Source: Humulus lupulus (Eukaryota > Streptophyta > Magnoliopsida > Rosales > Cannabaceae). Taken from it: a DNA stretch of 64,000 nucleotides. Each line of letters begins with the position of its first letter. The stretch's first letter is position 1. This document shows, one piece after another, positions 22,758 to 34,457 of the stretch. A program made the position numbers and the translations under genes. The stretch lies in the NCBI RefSeq assembly GCF_963169125.1, contig NC_084796.1, positions 216,094,448 through 216,158,447 on the forward strand, read 5' to 3'. The notes beneath the pieces were generated by a model. The model was not told the origin of the DNA. It saw only the letters and a list, made by a program, of their open reading frames with translations, and did not search any database.

Positions 22758-22787
22758 TAGCCATTAAATGCCTATTTTGTTGTAGTG

Positions 22788-23501
22788 CTATTTTGGCATC
22801 AACATTAATGCTTGAAGAATTTGGTTTAAAACTTGTGAAAGATTGGAATTCAATTTCTCTTATTCAAAATAAAATTTCCCGAGAGTCTTCCCCTTTTTAC
22901 CATTGGCATAGCAAAGTTTTTCCACTGTTGTTGTCATTTGTCTTTGTTGTTTCATTGTCATTTGTTCTTTATTTTGTGCCTTTTGTGTCTTTTTGTTATT
23001 TGTGTTTTGTTTTTAGAGCCATCGCTCTACGAGTAATGTCGTAAGTTTGGGGGTGTGATAACTCTTGATTAAAGAGTTATTTCATGTGCTTTTGAACTTA
23101 TAATTGTGGGAAAATCGTGGGTGATGTTACTTTATTTTTAGCTTTTGTAGCTAACTTTGGTGTTTTTATGATCTTAATTAAGTTTAATTATTTTTGTAGT
23201 TTTTAATAGCTAATGGGTTAAAGGTAGTAGTTTCATGGACAAATATTTGCACAAAGAATGAACTAACATGTGACACTCTAAATTGAATTTTTGATGGCTG
23301 AATTATCAGGTTTCGCTGCAACAAAACAGATTTTGCTGAAGCATTTTGATCAGGCAGTTTTTGGGCACATAGAACACGTGGAAATTTAATGGGTGAGCTG
23401 GAATATTGGCTGAGGTGGCAAGTACAGAAAGCATCAGTCAACATTTGGGAGAAAATGACAAAAGAAAAGAGGAGACTCACGTTTTTGATGAAGGGTAATA
23501 T
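22788..23501 (+). mobile_element. 3' end of an Athila-like element with LTR start
   Basis: No intact gene. The polypurine tract GTAAGTTTGGGGG (23041-23053) precedes TGTGATAACTCTTGATTAAAG, the LTR start, at 23054. Athila elements commonly end in such a G-run followed by TG(T)TGATAACTC. The LTR is cut after about 450 bp by the LTR at 23502. The upstream part is a T-rich 3' region; a hydrophobic reading frame at 22850-23040 is probably chance. Confidence 0.55.
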
Positions 23502-25855
23502 TGTAACGACCCAAATTTACTAATAAGGCTTAAGGGCCTTGATTAGTGTGCCAGGAGGGAATAACTGGATTATATGCGATTTAATAATTAAACGCATGTT
23601 ATATGACTATTTAATATCTGTGATGCATGACTATGTGTATTACTATGCATGTAGGCCCTGATTAGGTTAGAAGGGCATAACTGTAATTTTGGCCCATTGA
23701 GGGCATAACTGTATATATTTGCGATAAATTGTCGAGACCACATTATTATGTGGATATATCTGTAATCTGTGACTCGAGACGATCCTAGTGAGCGGTTTAG
23801 CGAAAAAGTCACGGCAGGGATTTATACCCGGCTCAGGGCGAGCCTGGGGTATTTCTGGGAATTTAGAGAATATATTGGGGTCAATTTTGACATTGATAAA
23901 TATAATTGGTGATTAGTTAGGTGTCTGGAAGTAAGTGGTAGATATTTGAGACACTCGAGGAATTAGCGGGAATTGGGTGAAATGACCAAAAGGCCCCTAG
24001 GTGGATTTAGAAGCTTAGGAATTAAGGGAGGGAAAATTGGTCATTTGGCTTATAAGGGATAAGATTTATATTTCTTTATGCCTTAGTGGAAAGTCTAGAG
24101 TCTGAAGGAAGTTAAAAGAAAAGAAGAAGAAAAAGAAAGAAGGAAAATAAAGACCATATCTTCTCCCATTCGGTTTAGGCTTCTACCTCAATACATAAAG
24201 GAATTTGAAGCTGAAACTCAAGGAGATTCTGGGCAGAAGCTTGAGGCTAGGTCTTTGGTGTGGTTTGAGGTCTTTGCAAGGAGATAGCAAGAGTAATCCA
24301 TCCACTTGAGGTAAGGTCTAAGGTTGTTTTTTTCATCAGTTTCTGGTTTTATGTAAACAAGGATTTTGAGCTGAGCTTTGGTGGGAAATCTAGGGAAATT
24401 GAGGCTGAGCTTTGAGGAGTTGAAGGCTAAGCTAGTGAAGAAGATAACCTAGGCTAAGCTCATCTAGCAAAGGTAAGGAATTCTAGTTTAATTTCTATGG
24501 TTTCAGCTGCTGTTTTGTTGAGTTTTTGAACTTTAGGTTCACCCATGGTGATTTCCTTGATTTGGGGTGCATGTGTTTGAGTTATGTGTGGCTAGGATGG
24601 TTGGGATGAGTGGAGGATGTTGGAAGGCTTGCTTTGAAGTTTGGTTGGGTTTTGAGTAGGTTTGGCTTGGGAAAATTCGAAGGAGAAAATGCTATACAGG
24701 GTTGTACTGTGACTAGCGCTACAGCGCTAGTCACTAGGCGTTGTAGCGCGAGGCCCTAAGGTTTCTGAGCCTTTTGGCTCTGTTTGTAGCGCTGTAGCGG
24801 TCCCTTTAGAGAACTTTAGCATTACCCTGTTTCCAAAAAGGGGCTTTTGGGTTAATTTCAAGGGTTTTTGCCCGGGGGTTTGGGGTTCGATTCCACCACC
24901 CCGTTTGGTGGAATTAGGGCTTCTCGAGAGCTCGGGGTTGGTCCTGAGGCTAGGTTTTGGACTTGAGGTTTGGTGATGATTTTTATTTATGGTTGTGACT
25001 AGGTGTGCCCTAGGGCTCGAGAGGGATCGTGCTTGAGGATCAAATTGAACAAAGCTAGCAAATCTAAATGTAAGAAAATTGCACTCGGTTATGTGTTTGT
25101 GATGGGACTAAGTGCTCTCGATATCTGTATAATGTCATAGGTGGTATTACGCCATGGGACATGTGGTAAACAACCTAAGGGTGCAGTAAATTATACTTGC
25201 ACACAGGGCGCGGCTCGGCCACTTGTAGCCGAGGGCAGCTTAATATTCACTGAGCTCGGTTTAAGCGGGCCAGAGTCAGTGGGGTAAATAGAGGGTATAG
25301 CCTAAGGGTGTTAACCCTAGTAATCTTATGTGGATTGAATATTGATATGAAATGATATGCTTGGTATGTTGAATACTTGATTAATGTGAATGCTTGAACT
25401 GTTGAGTACATGCTTATGCGATATGAGTTATCTGATTGTCTATTGAATGATTGTGTTATGTTATTGTGTTTTCTTGTTGGGCCTTGGCTCACGGGTGCTT
25501 CATGGTGCAGGTAAAGGCAAAGGCAAGTTGGACCAATCTTGAGATGGAGAGCTGCGGGGATGAATGTACATAGCCAGTTGTTCGCCCGCCACGGCCCAGG
25601 AATGGAACAGGACGAGAAATGTTTAACTGTTTGTTTTGACTTAGAATGGCTAATCACTGTATTTAAATATTGAATCTTATGTAAATATTCTTTAACTTAT
25701 TACTTTTGGGATCCCATGTAAAAATAATACTGCTTATTTATAAGAAATGCAGCTTTGAGACCAAAATATTTTAACCCTAGTTCAACTATTTTAACCCTAG
25801 TCTTGCACCTTTATAAACACACAGTGTAACGGTCTTTGCTAAGCAGGGTGTTACA
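23502..25855 (+). repeat. 5' LTR, 2354 bp
   Basis: Begins TGTAACGACCCAAATTTAC and ends GCAGGGTGTTACA, a near-perfect inverted end pair. The edge is confirmed by the primer site right after it. It shares blocks with the solo LTR at 34663-37065 (for example GAGGGCATAACTGTATAT and TTGTTGGGCCTTGGCTCACGGG, 25474-25495), so these are related LTR families. Long ORFs on either strand inside are shadows. Confidence 0.9.
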
Positions 25856-25857
25856 AC

Positions 25858-25874
25858 TTGGTATCAGAGTGACC
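25858..25874 (+). other. Primer binding site (tRNA-iMet type)
   Basis: TTGGTATCAGAGTGACC two bases after the LTR end matches the plant TGGTATCAGAGC primer site in its first ten bases. Confidence 0.85.
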
Positions 25875-26266
25875 TAGGTTTAAGGGTTCCTGAAGACTGG
25901 CTGGACACGTACGTTCGCCGCGAAAGACAAGCTCGACTCAGGGTTTGGTAATTGTGTGTATACATGACTATGTGCTTAAATGATTTGAATGAAATATGAT
26001 TGTTGATATCTACTTGATTAATAGGGAGCATGAGATACTGATAGGGCCTGGCCCTTGACTATTGCATGATGATGTCAGGGCATGCTTATTAGCATTGCTA
26101 TGCATGTGAATGAGTATATGGATAAATATTCGGATAATTAGATGAATTGTTATACCTTGATTGCTTGTGAATGTTTGGGGTTTTAATGGTGGATCACAGA
26201 AGTATTATTACCCTGTCATCATAGTTTGATTGTCGAATCGTTAATTGCACATTGACTTGGATAACT
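25875..26266 (+). other. Leader, no gene
   Basis: Untranslated leader between primer site and gag start; no ORF of note. Confidence 0.6.
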
Positions 26267-27421
26267 ATGCCTCCAAGAAAATCTACGCGACTGGCCGGCA
26301 ACAGGTCTGAGACTAGAGATGATGACCAGGGCCAGACCCCTCCGCCAGTCCCTGAGAACTGGCAGCAGCTTATGGCAGACATGCAGGCTTGGCTACAGAG
26401 CCAAGATGAACAGATTTGAATTCTACGACAGCAGGATCCATCAAGGAGTGTTGCCCCAATTGTGCCACCGGCAGTGGTACCTGTTGTATAGTCAGTAGAG
26501 GTTGGGAGTCGTTGTATGAGCGGTTCAGGAAGCAGCATCCCCGGATCTTTGAGGGAGGACCTGATCCACTAAAGGCTAAACAGTGGATGACCATGATTAC
26601 TACAATTCTGAACTTTATGAGGGTGGAGGGACATGACAGAGTGGCCTGTGCCACATATATGCTAAGGGAGGATGCCCGAATTTGGTGGGAGGTGTCATCA
26701 CGGACCAGAGATGTTACTGCTTTGACTTAGGAAGGATTTAAGGACCTATTCAGTCAGAAGTATTATAATGTTGCCATCAGGGCAGTGAAAGTAAATGAGT
26801 TCGTGGGGCTAGTTCAGGGCAGCATGACCATTACAGAATATGCCCTAAAGTTTGACAGACTTGCGAAATTCGCACCAGATCTTGTGCCTATTGATGCAGC
26901 TAGGCATGATAGATTCGTTAGAGGGCTTAATGCTATGATAGCCCAGGATGTAAGAATTACAACAGTACCTGTAGGGACAACTTATGCCCAGGCTATGGAG
27001 AAGGCTCTTACTGCTGAGGAAGCAGAAAATAAGATATGGAGAGAGAGTGCAGCGAGGGGGTAGGGTCGCAGGGCAGTGCCTCCATATTCTAGTTCTGGTA
27101 GGGGCGGAGGCCCCAGTGATTTGATGAGGAAGACCCCTGATGCTTCGACCGTTCCTAGTCCTGATAGGAGAGGTTAGGGTACTAAGGGTGGCTGTCAGGG
27201 AGGTGGTGATACCTAGAGGGTTTATCCGGAGTGCACGAGGTGCAGAAGACGCCATCCGGGCAAATGTCAGGCTAAGGCCTGTTATGTGTGCGAGGTGGTC
27301 GGACACCTCAAGAAAGACTGCCCGAAAATGAAGAAGGGAGATGCAGGGAAGGTGGACGAGTGGGCTCGAGAAGCTGCGGGGCTAGTGCGTGCGGCTAAGG
27401 CTCGGGCCCTAGGCTCGAGTC
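26267..27421 (+). pseudogene. gag: Gag remnant with CCHC knuckle
   Basis: Starts MPPRKSTRLAGNRSETRDD at 26267, the usual N-terminus of this gag type. In-frame stops at about 26417 and 26489 and a frame change near 26480 precede the capsid domain: YERFRKQHPRIFEGG, REDARIWWEVSSRTRDV, SQKYYNVAIRAVKVNEF, AKFAPDLVPIDAARHDRFVRG. A TAG at about 26728 replaces a Trp or Gln position. The knuckle CYVCEVVGHLKKDC lies at 27280-27321 in another frame. The sequence ends at 27421 in the tail after the knuckle. Confidence 0.85.
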
Positions 27422-27422
27422 C

Positions 27423-29744
27423 TTATCTTTTTCTTTGTGTACAGATTTTCAAATTATATTTCAAAAATAAAATTACAAAAATCCTATGTCTTTTATGGCT
27501 TACACAAGATCTATAAAAGCAATAAAATTCCTAACCCAATAGCACCATATAATTAACGATTCATCTTTCAATCATACATTCAAAAACATATCTATCCATT
27601 CAATATACATATAAACATACATATAACAAATGAAAGAAACCCACACATTATTTAATATATATGTATACAATGCTCTGGTACCAATTGTTGGTATTAAATG
27701 ATCAAATAAGAGGTACACAGAGCAATATATGGACCCTTTTTAATAATTGTTAATACCAGCCTGAATCATACACATATATAAATATTAAATCACATGCAAA
27801 ATAGATCAGGGATTACCTCTTGTAGCCTATCAAGTATCATTAAATCTTTTTGTATAAAATCAATGATCTTCCTATCCAGTGTTCTGAAAGCTCACACCTT
27901 GATCTTTTCCAAACCATTCCTCAAACACACAAGGACGTGTGTGGGCACGTAGGATTCAAAAGGTTGATTTGTGTGACTCTCTAGATGTACTCAACACATG
28001 ATATCTAGAGAGATTTGACTGAGAGAAGAAGTAATGAATAGTTTTCGGGGTTTTAGAAAACTATCGCTTTTCTTAGAGAGAGAGTCTAATTTTTAATCAC
28101 TTAAAAATTCCTTAATGAAAACCCCTTTCATGAAAGTATCGTACTATCAGATTTATAAAGATAATAAATCTAATTAATTAATCTTTATTTTATTAAAAAT
28201 AAAATTCAAATTAAAAATAATCTGATATTTATATTTAATTATTTATTTAAATCATATTTAAAAATAATAATTAAATAACTGATTATACAAATAATTTGAA
28301 ATTCAAAATTTAAATTCCAGGGATGGGGAATCCATGTGTGTGGCGCCACACACTCACTATACAGTGAATGTGTCTCCCACATCAATTAGGGTTTCTCTAA
28401 TTTTTATCATTTGTTTGTTTAATCAACTTTTAAGACTATATATTTATCTCGATATAAATATAAATTAATTTTATCTTAAAATATCAGTTTTAAAATAATT
28501 AAATAAATATCATATTCTAAATAAGATATTTATTATTCTATGTACTAATCTAAACAAGATTAATATTAATTTTAACCTATAGTTTTTCAAATTAAAAACA
28601 ATATAGTTAAATAATTAATTAATTCATAATTAATCAATTACCCATAACTATCACATAATTGTTTCCTTGCCCTGGAAAATTAATTCCTTTGCAATTAAGT
28701 CCTTCTCTCTACAAATCATTCTTTTGACATCCTTCCCTTTGATAGTGTAGGACAAAGGTGATCTAGGGACCATGGACCTATAATACGAAGCTCGAATAAA
28801 CCAAATTATTAATTAAACTCTTTAATCTAATAATCTTCTTTATTAATTCCATGATTACTCCACTATAAATATGGAATTGCACTCTAGGGATTTATAGAAT
28901 TATATTTACTGAGTTTCCTCTTGTTGTCCATTATTTTAGTCAATAAATGTAGTTATGTCCTCCATTTATTAGTTCATTAATTAGAGCTTGTCAAAAGTAT
29001 CGTATTACCCTTCTAATTACCTCTTGATCATTAAGTACTATTTATTCACTAGGGAATACTTAATCTATAATCAAATTATAGATTTGAGCTCAATAACTAT
29101 TTAGTTCCAGATTAACCCTTAAGGAAACCAATATTTGATCCGTTAGGAAAGTATGGATTCCATTATTGTAATTCATGTTCCCAGCCATCCTTGATATCGA
29201 ATCTCCAAAACAAAAGTCATTAGCCTCATTATACTAAGAGACCTTAACGTATGAATCCAAAGATCCAATAAACATAAACATGAGTTCATGAATACTCAGA
29301 ATTTAGACTGATCTACAAATGATCATCTATTATGATAAGAATTAAATCGTTATGTCCAGCAAAAAGTTTATAAAGATAATTAATTCTCATCAGTCCTGTC
29401 ATATATAATCTCTATTATATACAACACCTTACTAAGATATCTATCGACATCGGTAATCATAATCTATACTACTCGCATCTCGTATGCTTAGCAAACCGTA
29501 CTAGTAACCATTCATTAAAGATTCCATACTTTAATATGAAACTGACTATTTTATTCATTATATATGATCTTAATTCTCTCATACTAATACAAGATCATAT
29601 TATCGTGAATGAATGAGGAATTTTCTTGATACTAGAATATAATTAATTCAAACAATAATTATAACATTCAAATATAATAAAATTGTCCTTTTATTTAAAT
29701 TCAATAAAATGTCATGACATGTTTTTAGGGAATTAATCCTTACA
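27423..29744 (-). mobile_element. Unassigned LTR element: LTR, primer site, leader stub
   Basis: Minus strand. LTR from TGTAAGGATTAATTCCC at 29744 to CCAACA at 27686 (2059 bp), then TTGGTACCAGAGC (27684-27672), a primer site one base from the tRNA-iMet type. About 250 bp of leader follow before the sequence joins the gag remnant at 27421. It is inserted between, or replaced, parts of two different chromovirus gag genes. A second, truncated LTR of the family is at 11113-12810. No coding region is attached, so lineage is open; the primer site and layout would fit Ty1/copia. Confidence 0.7.
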
Positions 29745-30570
29745 GTTTCTAAGGAAAAGTGGACCCTATGGTAGATGTTATTTTTGGCCACCTAGAGTTG
29801 AACGGTCATCAAAGGGTTTCGTGTACAGCTCACCTACTCAAGATGGATGCAAGGATATGGTGGGATGTGGTGAAATAGACTTGTGAATTGAACACTATGA
29901 CCTGGGTAGATTTTGTTCAAGCATTTGGAAAAAAAAAAGTACTACAGTGCAGCTATATTGGCAACCAGGGTGGATGAGTTTGTGAATTTTGTTCAAGGGA
30001 ACCTTTCCATTACCGATTACACTCAGAAGTTTGATAGGCTGGCCACATTTGCACCAAAAATAGTACCAACCAAGGCCATGCGGGTCCAAAGGTTTATGAG
30101 GGGAGCTAAGCCTATGATTGCTAAAGATGTCAAGATGACTAGTGCTGAGGTTGTTAGTTATGCTGAAGTTTTGGACAAGGCACTTGAAGCAGAGTACTTG
30201 GAGGACCACATATGGAAGGATAATGCTACAAGAAGGGAGGCCAACAGAAACAAGGGCTTCCTTGAGAGCAGCAAGAGGAAGGCCCATGAAGGACAGAGCA
30301 GTGGCAATGATAAGAGGCCTAGACCCCTGACCACGAATGGAAACAATCACAACAATCATAACAACCGTAATAGTCACAACAATGATTGTAACCGCGAAAA
30401 TCACCAAAACAACAAAGTTGAGCACCCCGACTGCCCTAAATGCTTTAGTCGACATTTGGGAGAATGTTAGGCCTGCACTAATAAGTGTTACAAGTGCGGT
30501 CAGCTAGGCCATCTGAAGAAAGATTACCCACAGTGGAAATTCAGAGCAGGGCAAGGCAGTAACAACAATC
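29745..30570 (+). pseudogene. gag: Gag remnant, N-terminus missing
   Basis: Capsid part: AHLLKMDARIWWDVVK (then TAG at about 29877), MTWVDFVQAF, a run of A bases at 29930-29938 with a frame change, then YYSAAILATRVDEFVNFVQGN and FAPKIVPTKAMRVQRFMRGAKP. A long Asn/His/Arg-rich linker (30340-30420) leads to CPKCFSRHLGEC, a TAG (30468), and the knuckle CYKCGQLGHLKKDY in which the last Cys is Tyr. RNA binding by this knuckle would be impaired. Confidence 0.85.
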
Positions 30571-30572
30571 TA

Positions 30573-31020
30573 GTGCTAGCAAGAGTCTTTGCATTGACCC
30601 AAAAGGAAGTAACCAACAATAACACCGTGGTCGCAGGTCAGCTCTCTATTTCTGGTATGATATGTAATATCCTCATTGATTTTGGAGTGACTCGCTCTTA
30701 TGTTGCTATGAATATAATTGATAAACTGGGCATGCCTTGTAAACTATTTGAGCATAGTTTTAGTATAATGTTACCATCAAGATCCATCATGTCGTCAACT
30801 AGGTGGTTACAGTCAGCTCCTATAATAGTTGAGGGCAGAGAGTGCCCAACAGATCTCATAGAGTTAGACATACCAGAATATGATGTTATACTTGGCACAG
30901 ATTGGTTAGCCAAATATGGAGCAACGATAGACTAACGACAAAAGACCGTAGAGTTAAGACCAGAGGAAGGACAGGATTTCATACACCAATTATATCGGCA
31001 TTGGAAGCTCGAAGCATGAT
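30573..31020 (+). pseudogene. pol: Protease remnant
   Basis: SGMICNILIDFGVTRSYVAM corresponds to the aspartic protease active site; the usual D-S/T-G is changed to DFG, so catalysis is not expected. IELDIPEYDVILGTDWLAKYGATID is the conserved C-terminal block and ends in a stop at about 30934. Recognisable sequence stops near 31020. Confidence 0.8.
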
Positions 31021-31720
31021 GCAACATGCTTTTTTGATGGTTTTAGTTCAGTGAGAATTTTAGTGAACTTCCTTTCTTATGTTTTATTCTTATAACATCT
31101 CTAGGTGTTTCATAGCTGCTATTGAGATTCTCAATACATTATAAATGTCCCTTGGGACTCATGGGTATGAGTCCCCCAATCTGTGATGCACTGGGTCATT
31201 CAGTCACTCCCTCTGCTTTAGGTGCTATGAGAGAGCCCCCGAAGTCCATTCCTTCATTCCCAGCTTAGTTTTAGGGGGCACATCCCCCCAAACCCCTTAT
31301 CATTTGTGTCCTACACCCGTAGTTCACTCACTTGTTTACTCTAGTTTATTTTAATCACAAGATTTGTTAAAAGGAAACTATAGCAGGATGAAACAACATA
31401 AGTGATCAGAGAAACTGAAAGCGTCCACAGCTCGACTCATCTTGATTTCATTGGATATCAAAGAGACGAGCAACGAAGTTTAGACAAGAAGGCTCTGGTG
31501 TGTTGATGTTATTCAAGAGGATCCTAAGGTTCGGGAAATGTTGAAAAATACTTCCTATTTAACTTCAACATTGATACTATAGCCCCGTGGGAGTGGTGAC
31601 CCATAGGAAGTAGTCCCTCAATAGTTATACTTGAAATGATTATGGCTCCATACCCTGATAATGGGATTGTTCTCGGGCTCCAAACCCCTTAACAATCCCC
31701 AAGGGAGGTAATCAAAGTGA
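31021..31720 (+). other. Unrecognised 700-bp segment replacing protease-RT junction
   Basis: The protease tail and the RT N-terminus expected here are absent. The segment has no ORF of note; it contains GTCCCTTGGGACTCATGGG at 31148-31166 and a CCCCGAAG/GGGGGCACATCCCCCC region at 31237-31290. It could be an insertion plus deletion, or an ectopic template switch. Origin unknown. Confidence 0.5.
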
Positions 31721-34450
31721 GAGGAAGCCCTCATAGGCAGAGTGTCCCCTATATTGTTCAGTGGTCCTTCTTGTTTGTGAAAAAGAATGATGGAAGTATG
31801 AGAATGTGCATCGATTACCAAGAACTCGATAAGGTCACGATCAAGAACAAATATCCTTTGACCAGGACAGATGACCTTTTTTATCAAAAGCAAGGGGCAA
31901 TAGTGTTATCAAATATTGATCTGCGATCGAGGTACCATCAGTTGAATGTGAAGGAAGGAGACATTCCTAAACAGCTTTCAGGACTCGCGACAATATGAGT
32001 TCCTAGTGATGTCTTTTGGGCTCACTAATGCCCCAGCGACATTCATGAACATGATGAACAGAATATTTAAGGACTACTTGGATAGATTTGTAGTGGTGTT
32101 TATATACGACATCCTTATCTACTTAAAGACTAAGGAAGAGCATGAGGAACACCTGAGGTTGACGCTCAATAGACTACGAGAGCATCAACTATATGCCAAG
32201 TTCTCTAAGTGAGAATTTTTGTTGGAACAAGTGAGATTCCTAGGGAATATAGTATCCAAGATTGGAATTATAATGGATCCAGCAAAGATCGAGGCCATTA
32301 GAGATTGACCCCAACCTAGGAAAGCCTCAGAGATTTGAAGCTTCTTATGGTTAGCGGGTTATTACCGAAAGTTTTTCGAGGATTTTCTAAGATTGCTTAA
32401 CCCTTGACCAACTTAACCCGCAAACACCAAAAGTTCACTTCGATGAAGAAGTCCGAAGAAAGCTTTCACACTATGAAGGATAAGTTGATCTCTCCACCTA
32501 TCCTTTGTGTTCCCATAGAGGGTGGGAAGTTCGTGGTGTATTTTGACGCATCTAAGAACGGTTTAGGTTTTGTATTGATGCAGAATGGGAAGGTGGTAGC
32601 CTATGCTTCAAGGCAGCTCAAGGATAATGAGCTGAGATATCCCACCCATGATCTTGAATTAGCAGCAGTGGTGTTCGCACTGAAAATATAGAGAGATCAC
32701 CTTTATGGAGATAAGTGTGAAATTTACATCGATCACAAAAGTATGAAGTACTTCTTCATTCAGAAAGAATTGAATATGAGACAACGAAGGTGGTTAAAAT
32801 TAGTAAAAGACTATGATTGTGAAATTCTATACCACCTAGGAAAGGCCAATGTGGTGGCAGATGCATTGAGTAGGCGAGGACATGGGAGTGTCTCAGCTCT
32901 GAGCAAAATAGAGAAACCTCTGAAGAAAGAGATTATAAACATCAATATTGAGTTAGTAACATGAGGCCTAGCAAACCTCACTCTACAGTCCTCCCTATTG
33001 GAAAATATTAAAGAAGGGCAGAAAGTGGATGAAGGCCCTAATGAAGCAAGAGGCTTTGGTACAGGAAAGTGGTAGCGGTGACTTCACTATGTCTAACGGT
33101 GGATTAGTACGATATAATGATAGGATCTGTGTGCCTAACAATGATAAGATTAAGGAAAGTATTACTAAAGAGGCGCATACAACAACCTACTCCTTACATC
33201 CAAGATCAACAAAAATATACCAATACCTTAAAGTGTTTTATAGGTCGCTTGGAATGAAGAAAGATGTTGTTGAGTTTGCTGCCAGGTGTTTGACATGTCA
33301 GCAAGTCAAAGCAGAACACCAAAGGCCAGCCCGACTACTTCAGCCTCTCTATGTTTCGGAATGGAAATGGGAAGACATAACCATGGATTTTGTTGTAGGG
33401 ATACCTAGAACAACAAAACAGCATGATTCTGCTTGGGTAATAGTGGACAGGCTCAATAATTCTGCCCATTTCCTACCAATTAAGACCACCTACTCGGCGG
33501 ATCAGTATGCAGAGTTGTATGAGTGAGATAGTGAGACTTCATGGGGTTCCAAAGTCGACTAATTTTGATCGAGGGTCAGTGTTCACATTGAACTTTTGGA
33601 AGGGATTGAAGAAAGCTATGGGTATAAATATGAAGTTCAGTATCACTTTTCATCCCCAGAACGATGGGCAATCTGAGAGGACTATTCAGATCATAGAAGA
33701 TATGTTGAGATGTTGTGTGTTGGACTTTTCAGAGTCTTGGATCAATATCTACCCCTGATGGAGTTCTCCTATAACGATAGTTATCAGTCCAATATTGGAA
33801 TGGCTCCCTATGAGATGATTTTGGCTGCAAATGTAGATCTCCCTTGCATTCGGATGAAGATGGGGAGAAGCAAGTTTTAGGCCCCGGGGCAGTTAGGGAA
33901 GCCAATGAGGCAATTGAGAATATTCGCCAAAGGATGCTTATCGCTCAAAGTGGGAAAGAGAGCTATGTCGGCCTTAAGAGAAGGGACATCGATTTTTAGT
34001 CGACAAGTTTGTGCTCTTGAGAGTCTCGCCAATGAAGGGTGTTATACATATTGGGAAGAAAGGGAAATTGATCCTGAGATTTATAGCTCCATTTGAGATT
34101 TTGGACAGGGTTGGGCAAGTTGCATATCATTTAGCACTGCCCCCAGCACCAGTCAAAACGCATATGGTCTTTCACATCTCGATGTTGCATAAGTACATGT
34201 CAGATCCCTCTCATGTTCTAAGTTATGAACCGTTACAACTGAAGCAGGACCTGAGTTACGATGAACAGCCAAGCATATCATCGAAAAGGGAATCAAGGAG
34301 TAGAGATTCAGAAGGATTCCACTAGTTATCATATTGTGGAAGAATGGGACGAAAAGAGAAGCATAATGGGAGCTAGAGGAAGACATGAGGGAAAGATACC
34401 ATGAGTTATTTGGTAAGAAAGAATTTGAAGACGAAATTCCTTTTAAGGAG
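31721..34450 (+). pseudogene. pol: RT, RNase H, integrase remnant
   Basis: [56 protein letters not shown], then [11 protein letters not shown] in which the first Asp of the FIDD box is Tyr. RNase [21 protein letters not shown] (32530) to [12 protein letters not shown] (32860), with a stop at about 32691. Integrase: HTTTYSLHPRSTKI and CLTCQQVKAEH zinc site, MDFVVGIP, NFDRGSVFTLNFWKG, GQSERTIQIIEDML carrying the third catalytic residue. The C-terminus ends near 34325 with RYMSDPSHVL-like sequence and a decayed tail; the chromodomain-like end is not clear. Frame breaks at about 32212, 33530 and 33758. Confidence 0.88.
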
Positions 34451-34455
34451 GGTAT
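34444..34455 (+). other. Polypurine tract
   Basis: TAAGGAGGGTAT directly precedes the LTR start TGTAGCGCACC at 34458. Confidence 0.75.
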
Positions 34456-34457
34456 AT

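Larger units (their letters stand above)
21126..22787 (+). mobile_element. Deleted CACTA-type DNA transposon, right end intact
   Basis: The right end closes ...TTTTGTTGTAGTG at 22787, the inverse of CACTACAACAAAA, a CACTA terminal sequence. The interior at 21305-21490 matches 46850-47040 of the large CACTA element (CCATAGTGAAGTAGGTTCTGAGA and following), so the two are related. It holds three exon-like pieces with splice sites and subterminal palindromes. The left terminus is missing, cut at the junction with the LTR fragment near 21126. Confidence 0.72.
23502..27421 (+). mobile_element. Chromovirus 5' part: LTR, primer site, gag
   Basis: A full 5' LTR is followed by a primer site and gag, then truncation at about 27421 where the unassigned minus-strand LTR element starts. 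The gag type (YERFRKQHPRIFEGG, REDARIWWEV) belongs to the chromoviruses. Pol and the 3' LTR are absent. Confidence 0.88.

Noticed and set aside
22694..23044. Hydrophobic ORF as an env-like gene of the Athila-like element
   Set aside because: It begins inside the CACTA terminus, so it spans two elements; the hydrophobic part is a T-rich run without env signatures.
25247..25657. 136-aa minus-strand ORF in the LTR at 23502-25855
   Set aside because: Lies wholly within an LTR, antisense, not kept in the related LTR at 34663-37065.
30158..30346. Hydrophobic minus-strand ORF as a membrane protein
   Set aside because: It is the antisense of the Lys/Arg/Asn-rich gag linker, which gives Leu/Phe/Val-rich shadows.
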